A stretch of DNA of 21,911 nucleotides from UMGS755 sp045597205 (GTDB taxonomy: Bacteria; Bacillota; Clostridia; UBA1381; UBA9506): NCBI GenBank assembly GCA_045597205.1, contig JAZODT010000038.1, positions 1 to 21,911 of the forward strand. Direction: 5' to 3'. Both the position numbers and the translations under genes were made by a program. Shown here piece after piece: positions 7,170-14,320 of this stretch. The notes under the pieces are model-generated. The model had not been told where the DNA came from and made no database searches. It was given only the letters and a program-made list of their open reading frames with translations. How positions within the stretch are numbered: the stretch's first letter is position 1; every line of letters begins with the position of its first letter.

Positions 7170-8531
7170 TTATCGTTGACTGATGGGAACATATTCCTTG
7201 TTTTTAGAAATGCTCTTATAAGCTGGCCGGATAATACGACTGCCGTAAAGCACCTCTTCTATACGATGGGCACACCAACCGGCCATACGAGCAATGGCAA
7301 ACATAGGGGTGTATAGCTCTTCGGGAATGTTCAGCATTTTATACACAAAGCCTGAATATAAATCCACATTCGCACAAATATCTTTAGGACCGCGAATTCT
7401 GTGGAAAATATCCGGCGTGAGTTCTTCAATCATGCAGTATAAGCCGAATTCCTTTTCGTTGCCGGTGACCTTCGCCAGTTCTGCGGCCTTTGCTTTGAGC
7501 ATAACAGCACGAGGGTCAGAACGAGTATAAATAGCGTGGCCCATGCCATAAACTAAGCCAGAGTGGTCATAAGTCTCTTTACGCAGCGTTTTTTCAATAT
7601 AGGCTGCTACCTGATCAGCATCGCTAATATCTTCTATGTTGGCTTTAAAATCTTCAATCATACCCATAGTTTTTTGGTTGGCACCACCGTGACGGGGGCC
7701 TTTTAAAGAACCGATAGCAGCGCCAATGGCTGCATATGTATCACTGCCGGAAGAAGAAACCACACGAGTGGTAAAGGCGGAGTTATTACCGCCGCCGTGT
7801 TCGGCATGAAGCATTAAGGCAAGGTCTAAAATTTCAGCCTCTAACGGGGTATATTTATTATCGCTCCGGATCATATATAAAAAGTTCTCAGCGGTAGAAA
7901 GTTGCGGCTGTGGCAAGTGGATATATAAACTTTTGCCATCATAATAATGGAGTTTCGCTTGATAAGCATAGGCTGCCATAGTGGGCATTCGTGCCACCAA
8001 CAGAATAGATTGGCGAATTAAATTCGGCAAGCTTGTGTCATCAGCTTTGTCATCATAAGAGTATAATGTTAAAATGGCACGGGATAGCTTGTTCATAATA
8101 TTGGGGCTGGGGCAACGCATAATAACATCCTCGCGAAAATCGTAAGGAACGGGTCGCAACATTCCCAAAAGGTTATTAAATGCAGTTAGCTCATCCTGGG
8201 TAGGTAATTTGCCAAAGAGAATGAGATAGCAAACCTCTTCATAACCAAAACGTTTTTCTTTGGCACAACTGGCAACAATATCTGCCACATTAACACCGCG
8301 ATAGGAAAGGCGGCCGTCATCGGCAACTTTTTCATCTTCGGAAATAACGTAACCATGCACGTTACCAATGGTGGTTAAGCCCGCTAAAACACCGGTGCCA
8401 TCACTATTACGCAAACCGCGTTTAACCTTGTCTTTATATTTTGTATAAGCATCCGGCGCAATTTGTGTGTTTTCAATAACGGTTTTTTGAAAAGCTTCAA
8501 GCGCCGCTTGAAATAATGCTGTGTTTTCCAA
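7170..8531 (-). CDS. gltA: Citrate synthase
   Basis: The enzyme condenses oxaloacetate and acetyl-CoA to citrate; in anaerobes it feeds 2-oxoglutarate and glutamate synthesis. The protein is about 453 aa, with an N-terminal extension typical of clostridial forms. Catalytic residues are visible (numbered from the GTG at 8540): H245 and H248 in MLHAEHGGG, H335 in the signature GMGHAIYTRSDPR, and D393 in ANVDLYSGF. The usual glycine/arginine-rich substrate region is GSLKGPRHGGANQK. An AGGTGATT sequence sits five bases before a TTG at 8531, making TTG the better start. The GTG at 8540 overlaps that site and has nothing upstream. A 2-methylcitrate synthase role cannot be excluded, but no prp genes are near. 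It stands alone with its own promoter. Confidence 0.93.
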   Translation of the reverse strand: MENTALFQAALEAFQKTVIENTQIAPDAYTKYKDKVKRGLRNSDGTGVLAGLTTIGNVHGYVISEDEKVADDGRLSYRGVNVADIVASCAKEKRFGYEEVCYLILFGKLPTQDELTAFNNLLGMLRPVPYDFREDVIMRCPSPNIMNKLSRAILTLYSYDDKADDTSLPNLIRQSILLVARMPTMAAYAYQAKLHYYDGKSLYIHLPQPQLSTAENFLYMIRSDNKYTPLEAEILDLALMLHAEHGGGNNSAFTTRVVSSSGSDTYAAIGAAIGSLKGPRHGGANQKTMGMIEDFKANIEDISDADQVAAYIEKTLRKETYDHSGLVYGMGHAIYTRSDPRAVMLKAKAAELAKVTGNEKEFGLYCMIEELTPDIFHRIRGPKDICANVDLYSGFVYKMLNIPEELYTPMFAIARMAGWCAHRIEEVLYGSRIIRPAYKSISKNKEYVPISQR

Positions 8532-8568
8532 TGTAATCACCTGCCAAAGATTTTAAGATATATAAAAT

Positions 8569-8597
8569 ATTGTAAACGAAAACAGAGATAAAGTCAA
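8569..8597 (-). promoter_or_regulatory. Promoter of the citrate synthase gene
   Basis: On the minus strand TTGACT (8597-8592) and TACAAT (8574-8569) are spaced by 17 bp. It lies back to back with the tRNA promoter; the two -35 boxes are only nine bases apart (8598-8606). Confidence 0.75.
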
Positions 8598-8606
8598 GAA
8601 AAACTA

Positions 8607-8635
8607 TTGACAACCAAGCTTTATTTTGGTAAAAT
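8607..8635 (+). promoter_or_regulatory. Promoter of the CAT-anticodon tRNA
   Basis: TTGACA (8607-8612) and TAAAAT (8630-8635) are spaced by 17 bp, about 17 bases upstream of the tRNA 5' end. Confidence 0.75.
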
Positions 8636-8651
8636 ATTTGAGTAAATATGA

Positions 8652-8728
8652 GGGCCTTTAGCTCAGTTGGTTAGAGCAACCGGCTCATAACCGGTCGGTC
8701 CGGGGTTCGAGTCCCTGAAGGCCCACCA
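8652..8728 (+). tRNA. tRNA with CAT anticodon, probably Ile2 (lysidine type)
   Basis: A complete 77-base cloverleaf: acceptor GGGCCTT/AAGGCCC, D-arm GCTC-AGTTGGTTA-GAGC, anticodon stem ACCGG/CCGGT with loop CTCATAA (anticodon CAT), variable loop CGGTC, T-arm CGGGG-TTCGAGT-CCCTG, discriminator A and encoded CCA. CAT can be elongator Met, initiator Met or Ile2. The full acceptor pairing argues against an initiator. The body resembles the Bacillus tRNA-Ile2 from memory (start GGxCCTTTAGC and loop CTCATAA), where TilS converts the wobble C to lysidine. Automatic tools may call it Met. Confidence 0.92.
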
Positions 8729-8729
8729 G

Positions 8730-8761
8730 AAAAAACGACTTGCATAGGTAAGTCGTTTTTT
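8730..8761 (+). terminator. Terminator after the CAT-anticodon tRNA
   Basis: A 12-bp stem, six A plus CGACTT (8730-8741) with AAGTCG plus six T (8750-8761), has an 8-base loop. It starts one base after the tRNA CCA. Confidence 0.88.
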
Positions 8762-8763
8762 CA

Positions 8764-8928
8764 ATGAAATTTGTCTTCGGCAAGTGAAATAGCTTCGCTA
8801 TGAAATACACTTCGTGTATGAAATATTGCTACGCAATATGAAAGGCAAATTTTATTTCATATTTTTCAAAGAAAAATATTTCATAATCCGCAGGATTATT
8901 TCATATCGAGCAAAGCGAGATATTTCAC
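8764..8928. repeat. Mirror-symmetric string of seven small hairpins joined by ATGAAAT / ATTTCAT
   Basis: Seven short hairpins with 3-base loops are joined by a 7-base linker. On the left half the linker reads ATGAAAT or GTGAAAT (8764, 8784, 8800, 8818, and shortened at 8838). On the right half it reads ATTTCAT or ATTTCAC (8854, 8878, 8898, 8922). Linkers pair across the centre: 8784-8790 with 8922-8928, 8800-8806 with 8898-8904, 8818-8824 with 8878-8884, and 8838-8843 with 8855-8860. This leaves hairpins 8791-8799, 8807-8817 and 8825-8837 facing 8905-8921, 8885-8897 and 8861-8877. One hairpin (8771-8783) and its linker lie outside the symmetry. No protein is credible here. It looks like a non-autonomous palindromic repeat; the family is not one I can name. 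Confidence 0.75.
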
Positions 8929-8964
8929 TAAAAATATATTGCATCTATTATGAATGTGAAAGCC

Positions 8965-9004
8965 AAAAAATGAGAATCACGCAAAGCGTGGTTCTTATTT
9001 TTTT
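8965..9004. terminator. Strong bidirectional hairpin
   Basis: An 18-bp stem (8965-8982 with 8986-9003, two G-T pairs) closes on the three-base loop AAA, with an A-tract on the left and a T-tract on the right. It can terminate in both directions. The loop context GC-AAA-GC also occurs in the last hairpin of the adjacent repeat string, so it may belong to the same element. Confidence 0.7.
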
Positions 9005-9009
9005 AATTT

Positions 9010-9095
9010 TCCCTCAGCAGGATTGCTCAAACTAGGTGCGCTTGCGCATCGCTTCCTAGTCCCTTTAGGGATTTCGAGCCCAGCTGGAGGAGCCA
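9010..9095 (+). pseudogene. tRNA-like remnant with the 3' end of an Asn-type tRNA
   Basis: Bases 9073-9095 read as the 3' end of a tRNA: T-loop TTCGAGC, T-stem strand CCAGC, acceptor strand TGGAGGA, discriminator G, CCA. A U1-A72 pair with G73 is typical of tRNA-Asn. The matching 5' T-stem (GCTGG) is missing; GGGAT stands there. Further left, TCCCTCA (9010-9016) could pair with the acceptor strand with one mismatch and one G-T, and the middle folds as ACTAGG/CCTAGT (9031-9036, 9055-9060) around TGCGC/GCGCA, then TCCC/GGGA (9060-9071). There is no usable D-arm or anticodon loop, so it is not a working tRNA. It may be an attachment-site remnant or a tRNA-derived repeat. Confidence 0.5.
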
Positions 9096-9101
9096 CATAA
9101 T

Positions 9102-9130
9102 AATGCCATCCGTTGGGGTGGCATTTTTTT
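9102..9130 (+). terminator. Terminator after the tRNA-like remnant
   Basis: A 10-bp stem AATGCCATCC (9102-9111) / GGGTGGCATT (9116-9125) with loop GTTG is followed by T residues to 9130. It sits six bases after the CCA-like end, the position of a normal tRNA terminator, and supports descent of the preceding segment from a tRNA gene end. Confidence 0.85.
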
Positions 9131-9284
9131 GTGAGAATTTTAAACAGAGGGGAAAGCGGATGATTGTAAAAGATGAACATTGACTTTTTGAGTAAAATGT
9201 TTACTTTTTAGATGACAGTTATGTGCACAATTATTTCGAACTATGTTATTTTTTTGTCAAAAGTAACGAATTTGCGAAAATTAA

Positions 9285-9313
9285 TTGACTTTTCTTTGGT
9301 AGAATATTATAAT
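9285..9313 (+). promoter_or_regulatory. Promoter of the polysaccharide operon
   Basis: TTGACT (9285-9290) and TATAAT (9308-9313) are spaced by 17 bp; transcription would start near 9320, leaving a leader of about 63 bases. About 80 bases upstream of the -35, a 6-bp inverted repeat AGTAAA (9191-9196) / TTTACT (9200-9205) is a possible operator. The rest of 9131-9284 shows nothing I can interpret. Confidence 0.75.
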
Positions 9314-9382
9314 ATAATAAGATGTATTTATTTTTATGTGCAAAGAATGTAAATTAATTCCATAGAAATGAAGGAGTATTTT

Positions 9383-11287
9383 TTGATAATGAAAAAACAT
9401 ATTTTTCTAAAGAATAGATACTTGCTTTTATTGGACGTTTTCAGCATTTTTTTAGCGTGCACACTAACATATTTTACTATTTTCACTCAATTTGCTTTCC
9501 CATTTAAAATTATTGCGGTGGTGGGATGCGTTTACTCTTTTCTTACGATTTTCATTAATGTTTTGTTTCGTCATTATACCATTGCATGGCAGTATAGCAC
9601 CACATCAGAATTTATCCGGTTTTTGTTTGTTAATTTTTTGACCGGCGTTCTAATGCTTTTGCTTGTTCAAGGGCTTGGTTTATGGTTGCCGTTTTTAGTT
9701 GATTTAAAACGTGCGAATGTTGTTATTATGATGATGACCATTCTATGTATGCTTTTTTACAGACTTCTTTTTAAAGAAATTTATATGGCATCGAAGGGAA
9801 GTCCGCAAACGATTTTAAACGGCGATGAAAAATCAAAAAGAATACTCATTATCGGTGCAGGCGATGCAGCCAGAATCATTATTGCCAATACAGCACAACA
9901 AAACAAAAATTACAGCATTGTCGGCATGGTAGATGATAACCCTGCCAAAGTTGGCATGGTTTTGTTTGGTTATAAGGTTTTGGGTACGCGTGAGGATATT
10001 CTTCGCATTTGCAACACCAAGCAAGTGGATATTATTATTATGGCCATTCCTTCTGCCTATGCAGAAGACCGCAAAAATATTCTTACCATTTGCAATCAAA
10101 CAAAATGCCAGATTAAAACAATTCCTTCGCTTTTTGAATTGATGGGCCATCCTGAGCATCAGGATTTAATTCGCGAAGTAAAAATTGAAGACCTTTTAGA
10201 GCGTGAGCCGGTTTTGTTGGATAATAAAGAAATTAATCAGCTAGTGAGTGGAAAAACAGTTATGGTTACCGGTGGCGGTGGTTCAATCGGTTCTGAGCTT
10301 TGTCGGCAAATTATGCGGTTTTCTCCGGCGAAGTTGGTGATTGTGGATATTTATGAAAATAATGCTTATGACATTCAAATGGAGCTTAACGATTTATATC
10401 CTCATAACAAGCCGGCGGTTTTAATTGCTTCTATCCGCGATAAGGAGCGTTTAGAAGAAATTTTTGAAGCATATCATCCCCAAATTGTGTTCCATGCGGC
10501 GGCGCATAAGCATGTTCCGTTAATGGAAAAAAGCCCCCGGGAAGCAGTAAAAAACAATGTGTTTGGTACATACAATTTAGCCAAAGCGGCAGACAAATTC
10601 CATGTAGAAAAGTTTGTGATGATTTCTACAGATAAAGCAGTGAACCCAACCAATGTTATGGGTGCAACAAAGCGTATTTGTGAAATGATTATTCAGTGTA
10701 TGGAAACCATAAGCGAGACAGATTTTGTGGCCGTACGGTTTGGTAACGTGCTGGGTTCTAACGGCAGTGTAGTTCCTCTGTTTAAAAAGCAGATTGAAAA
10801 GGGCGGTCCGCTCAAGGTTACCCACAAAGAGGTTACTCGCTTTTTCATGACCATTCCTGAAGCAGCACAGTTGGTGATTCAGGCAGCTTGCTATGCTAAA
10901 GGCGGAGAAGTGTTTGTTTTGGATATGGGCAAACCGGTTAAAATTTATGATTTGGCAGAGAACTTGATTCGTTTATCCGGCTATGTGCCGAATGAGGATA
11001 TTAAAATTGAAATTATCGGTCTTCGTCCAGGCGAAAAATTGTATGAAGAACTATTGATGGATTGTGAAGGACTAGAAAAAACCGCCAATTCAAAAATCTT
11101 TATCGGCAGACCCCAGTCTTTATCAGCTGAAGAAATGGAAATTAAGCTGGACATGCTCCGTTCTGTGGTAGAAACAGCAGATGATGAGATGTTGAGAAGT
11201 TTGTTAGAACAGATTGTACCTACCTATATTAAAGATAATGAAAAGTTTAACAGAGAGTCTTTGGCAGAAAGAGCATTAGAGTGTTAA
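9383..11287 (+). CDS. Membrane-bound NDP-HexNAc 4,6-dehydratase (CapD/PglF/WbpM type)
   Basis: The protein (about 634 aa) would dehydrate UDP-GlcNAc to a UDP-4-keto-6-deoxy sugar. In order it has four membrane segments (roughly 15-135), a first Rossmann domain with IIGAGDAARI, and the catalytic SDR domain with VTGGGGSIGSE for NAD(P). The active site shows STDKAVNPTNVMGATKR, where Met replaces the Tyr of YxxxK, as in this dehydratase family. The C-terminal LRPGEKLYEELL is also typical. I prefer the TTG at 9383 because AAGGAG (9371-9376) lies six bases upstream. The ATG at 9368 overlaps that site, and the ATG at 9389 is twelve bases away. It opens the operon and feeds the following aminotransferase. 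Confidence 0.92.
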   Translation: MIMKKHIFLKNRYLLLLDVFSIFLACTLTYFTIFTQFAFPFKIIAVVGCVYSFLTIFINVLFRHYTIAWQYSTTSEFIRFLFVNFLTGVLMLLLVQGLGLWLPFLVDLKRANVVIMMMTILCMLFYRLLFKEIYMASKGSPQTILNGDEKSKRILIIGAGDAARIIIANTAQQNKNYSIVGMVDDNPAKVGMVLFGYKVLGTREDILRICNTKQVDIIIMAIPSAYAEDRKNILTICNQTKCQIKTIPSLFELMGHPEHQDLIREVKIEDLLEREPVLLDNKEINQLVSGKTVMVTGGGGSIGSELCRQIMRFSPAKLVIVDIYENNAYDIQMELNDLYPHNKPAVLIASIRDKERLEEIFEAYHPQIVFHAAAHKHVPLMEKSPREAVKNNVFGTYNLAKAADKFHVEKFVMISTDKAVNPTNVMGATKRICEMIIQCMETISETDFVAVRFGNVLGSNGSVVPLFKKQIEKGGPLKVTHKEVTRFFMTIPEAAQLVIQAACYAKGGEVFVLDMGKPVKIYDLAENLIRLSGYVPNEDIKIEIIGLRPGEKLYEELLMDCEGLEKTANSKIFIGRPQSLSAEEMEIKLDMLRSVVETADDEMLRSLLEQIVPTYIKDNEKFNRESLAERALEC

Positions 11288-11306
11288 ACAGAGAGGAAAA
11301 CAGACC

Positions 11307-12530
11307 ATGAAGATGGAACCTTGCAAAAAAATTTCTTTTAGTCCACCGGATATAACGGAACTGGAAATTAATGAGGTGGCAGAAGCATTGCGTTCCGGTT
11401 GGATTACCACCGGTCCGCGCACAAAAGAACTGGAGCGGAATATTGCCCAGTGGATAGGTACGGAAAAGTGTGTTTGTTTGAATTCCCAAACTGCCTGTGC
11501 TGAAATGGCTTTGCATGTATTAGGGGTTTCTGCCGGTGATGAGGTGATTACCTCCGCTTATACCTATACGGCATCGGCATCTGTCATTCAGCACATTGGC
11601 GCTAACATTGTGCTGGTTGATACACAAAAAGACAGTTATGAAATGGATTATGATGCCTTGGAAGCTGCCATTACTGAAAAAACAAAAGCCATTATTCCGG
11701 TAGATTTGGCAGGTATTCCATGTGACTATGATAGAATTTTTGATATTGTAGAAAGCAAAAAACATCTCTTTAAACCGGCTAATGATATTCAAAAAGCCTT
11801 GGGCAGAGTGGCAATTATGGCTGATACGGCGCATGCCTTTGGCGCCAGATGGCATGGAAAAATGGTAGGCTCGGTTGCAGATTTTTCAAGCTTTAGCTTT
11901 CACGCAGTAAAGAATCTTACAACGGCTGAAGGCGGTGCACTCACTTGGAAAACTATCCCCGGCATCAGCAATGAAGAGATTTATAAAAAACTGCAGCTTT
12001 TGAGTTTACACGGTCAATCTAAGGATGCTTTGGCAAAAACACAGTTGGGCGCCTGGGAGTATGACATTGTGGGCACCTATTATAAATGCAATATGACAGA
12101 TATGGCAGCGGCCATTGGCTTAAAGCAGTTTGAACGCTATCCTGGGATGCTTGCCAGAAGAAAAGAAATTATTGAAGCCTATGATAAAGCATTGAGGCCC
12201 TTGGGGGTAGAAACCTTAGAACACTATAACAAGAATTGGGAATCTTCAGGGCATTTGTATCTGACACGAATTCCGGGTATTACCTTGGAAGAGAGAAATG
12301 ACATTATTATCAAAATGGCAGAACAGGGCATTGCCTGCAACGTGCATTATAAGCCACTACCCATGCACACGGCTTATAAAAATTTAGGTTTTGACATTGT
12401 GAATTATCCCAATGCTTATGCCCGGTTTGCCAATGAAATTACCTTGCCGCTACACACTTCTTTAACAGATGAAGATGTGGCTTATGTGATTGAAAAATAT
12501 ATTGCCATTCTTAAGGAGTATATGAAATGA
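11307..12530 (+). CDS. DegT/DnrJ/EryC1/StrS-family sugar aminotransferase
   Basis: A PLP-dependent aminotransferase of 407 aa that would transfer an amino group from glutamate to the 4-keto sugar made by the preceding enzyme, giving a UDP-4-amino-4,6-dideoxy-HexNAc. The signature N-terminus GWITTGPRTKELE (31-43) is present, with the PLP-ring aspartate D173 in MADTAHAFGA and the internal-aldimine lysine K202 in FSFHAVKNLTTAEGG. These are the PglE/WbpE/PseC features; product stereochemistry cannot be read from sequence. GAGAGG lies ten bases before the ATG. The stop overlaps the next start by four bases, so translation is coupled to the sugar transferase. Confidence 0.92.
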   Translation: MKMEPCKKISFSPPDITELEINEVAEALRSGWITTGPRTKELERNIAQWIGTEKCVCLNSQTACAEMALHVLGVSAGDEVITSAYTYTASASVIQHIGANIVLVDTQKDSYEMDYDALEAAITEKTKAIIPVDLAGIPCDYDRIFDIVESKKHLFKPANDIQKALGRVAIMADTAHAFGARWHGKMVGSVADFSSFSFHAVKNLTTAEGGALTWKTIPGISNEEIYKKLQLLSLHGQSKDALAKTQLGAWEYDIVGTYYKCNMTDMAAAIGLKQFERYPGMLARRKEIIEAYDKALRPLGVETLEHYNKNWESSGHLYLTRIPGITLEERNDIIIKMAEQGIACNVHYKPLPMHTAYKNLGFDIVNYPNAYARFANEITLPLHTSLTDEDVAYVIEKYIAILKEYMK

Positions 12531-13246
12531 TGCTCAAAAAGTGGGAAAACCTGCCTGCCGAGCTGCAGACAGAGGAAGTCAGACCATATTACGATATTTT
12601 AAAGAAAAAAAAAGTCAGCTTGTTTTTTAAACGGTGTTTTGACATTGTGGCATCGGGCATTATGTTGATCATTTTGTCACCGGTGTTCCTGATATTGGGC
12701 ATTGCCATTAAACTGGATAGCAAAGGGCCTGTGTTTTATCGGCAAGTACGGCTGACGCAATATAACAAAGAATTCCGGATTTTTAAATTCCGTTCTATGG
12801 TGCAGGATGCTGATAAAGGCTCACAGGTGACAGTGAGCGGTGATGCCAGAGTGACCCGGGTAGGCAAGGTGGTTAGGAAATGTCGGTTAGATGAAATCAG
12901 CCAGCTAATTGATGTATTCCGAGGCACCATGACCTTTGTGGGTACCCGTCCGGAAAGTAAAAAGTTTGCAGAAGCCTATACAAAGGAAATGATGGCAACC
13001 TTGCTCCTTCCTGCCGGTGTGACCAGCTTAGCCAGTATCTATTTTAAGGATGAAGCAGAGTTCTTGGATGCAGCAGAGGATACGGATAAGGTTTACATAG
13101 AAGAAATTTTACCGGCAAAGATGCATTATAACTTAAAAGCTATCAAGGAATTTAGCTTTTGGGGCGATATTAAAATTATGTTTATGACGTTTTTTGCGGT
13201 GCTGGGTAAAGAGTATAAAAGTGACAATCAGGAAATATCGGCGTAA
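12527..13246 (+). CDS. Monotopic sugar-1-phosphate transferase (initiating transferase, PglC/EpsL type)
   Basis: The enzyme would move the first sugar phosphate onto undecaprenyl phosphate and start the repeat unit on the inner face of the membrane. The 239-aa chain has an amphipathic N-terminus, the KRCFDI entry followed by one hydrophobic re-entrant segment (about 37-62), FYRQVR (70-75), FKFRSM (86-91), the catalytic Asp-Glu pair LDE (121-123) and GTRPE (139-143). It is the short form without the extra N-terminal membrane domain of WcaJ/WbaP. Its place after a dehydratase and an aminotransferase suggests the diamino-type sugar as its substrate. ATG at 12527 (AAGGAG at eight bases) or the adjacent ATG at 12530. 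Confidence 0.92.
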   Translation: MMLKKWENLPAELQTEEVRPYYDILKKKKVSLFFKRCFDIVASGIMLIILSPVFLILGIAIKLDSKGPVFYRQVRLTQYNKEFRIFKFRSMVQDADKGSQVTVSGDARVTRVGKVVRKCRLDEISQLIDVFRGTMTFVGTRPESKKFAEAYTKEMMATLLLPAGVTSLASIYFKDEAEFLDAAEDTDKVYIEEILPAKMHYNLKAIKEFSFWGDIKIMFMTFFAVLGKEYKSDNQEISA

Positions 13247-13277
13247 AATCTTGAAAAAGATGAGAGAGGGAAGTTAA

Positions 13278-14297
13278 ATGGCAGAGAAGATAATTGTGTC
13301 AGTTGTTATGCCTGTATATAATGAAGAAAAGTTTATTGAAAAGTGTATTGACTCCTTGCTGTTGCAAGACTATCCCAAAGAACAGATGGAATGGATTTTC
13401 GTTGATGGATGTTCAAAAGACAGAACAGTTGAGCTTTTGAAGCGATATCAGGAGAAATTCCCTGAACTCATTAAAGTTTTTAATAATCCGCAGAAGGTTG
13501 TGCCCTATGCGATGAATATTGGTATTGCAGCTTCTTGCGGCCGGTATATTGTACGATTGGATGCTCATGCCGACTATGCTGAGGACTACATTTCAAAATG
13601 TGTTTACTATTTGGAAAATACTGATGCAGAAAATGTTGGTGGCGTTGCCGAAACAAGGGCAAATGGTTTTATGGGAAATGCTATTGCTAAAATGCTTTCA
13701 TCAAAATTTGGTGTTGGCAACTCTCAATTTAGGACAAATGGTGAAAGTGGCTATGTTGATACTGTTCCGTTTGGTGCTTTTAAGAGAGAAGTTTTTTCAA
13801 AATATGGTGGTTATGATGAACGACTGGTGCGGAATCAGGATAATGAAATGAATTTCCGGATCAGAAAAAATAGTGGTAAGATATATCTTTCTAACGATAT
13901 TCATCTTTCTTATTACTGTCGGGATACAGTTCGTGGTATAGCCAAAATGGCGAGAATTAATGGTATGTGGAATATCATTACAATGAAATTATGCCCTGGC
14001 TCGATGGGGCTGCGCCACTTTATTCCGTTCTTGTTTGTTATTTCTATCCTTGGACTTGGAATTTTAGGACTTATACATTCAATTTTTTGGATATTATTAG
14101 GGGCGGAATTAGTGATCTATTTGTTATTGGATGCACTGTTTTCGATTAAACAAGCAACAAATTTGAAAGAATTCTTTGCTTTAACGATCTTATTTCCGAT
14201 TTTTCACATTGCCTATGGTTTTGGCTCAATGATTGGCATAACAAAACTGTTTTCAAAAGAGTTCAAAAAAGGAAATTATGTTAATAAAAAAATTTGA
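13278..14297 (+). CDS. Glycosyltransferase family 2 with C-terminal membrane segments (ExoA-like)
   Basis: A GT-A fold transferase of 339 aa that adds a sugar to the lipid-linked repeat at the membrane. VVMPVYNEEKFIEKC (9-23) and FVDGCSKDRT (41-50) form the nucleotide-binding half, RLDAHADY (93-100) holds the DxD-like metal site, and QDNEMNFR (187-194) the acceptor/base region. Hydrophobic stretches at about 248-270, 272-290 and 300-322 are membrane segments. The arrangement matches ExoA of succinoglycan synthesis, though the sugar cannot be inferred. GAGAGGG precedes the ATG, and 31 bases separate it from the previous gene. The stop overlaps the region of the next ribosome binding site. Confidence 0.88.
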   Translation: MAEKIIVSVVMPVYNEEKFIEKCIDSLLLQDYPKEQMEWIFVDGCSKDRTVELLKRYQEKFPELIKVFNNPQKVVPYAMNIGIAASCGRYIVRLDAHADYAEDYISKCVYYLENTDAENVGGVAETRANGFMGNAIAKMLSSKFGVGNSQFRTNGESGYVDTVPFGAFKREVFSKYGGYDERLVRNQDNEMNFRIRKNSGKIYLSNDIHLSYYCRDTVRGIAKMARINGMWNIITMKLCPGSMGLRHFIPFLFVISILGLGILGLIHSIFWILLGAELVIYLLLDALFSIKQATNLKEFFALTILFPIFHIAYGFGSMIGITKLFSKEFKKGNYVNKKI

Positions 14298-14320
14298 TTA
14301 TAATTTTGGAGGGCATCAAC

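Noticed and set aside
8764..8928. CRISPR array
   Set aside because: The repeated unit is only 7 bases, it switches orientation in the middle, and the intervals are hairpins rather than spacers. No cas genes are present.
8814..9035. Rightward open frame of 73 codons
   Set aside because: It lies across the hairpin string and the 18-bp terminator-like stem, has no ribosome binding site, and its amino-acid pattern follows the repeats.
8995..9180. Leftward open frame of 61 codons
   Set aside because: It runs through the terminator and the tRNA-like remnant on the opposite strand. Its open state is a by-product of that sequence. Similar spurious peptides are often annotated in clostridia.
9168..9185. 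Second promoter for the polysaccharide operon starting with TTGACT at 9180
   Set aside because: No acceptable -10 box lies at 16-18 bp; the promoter at 9285 is far better.
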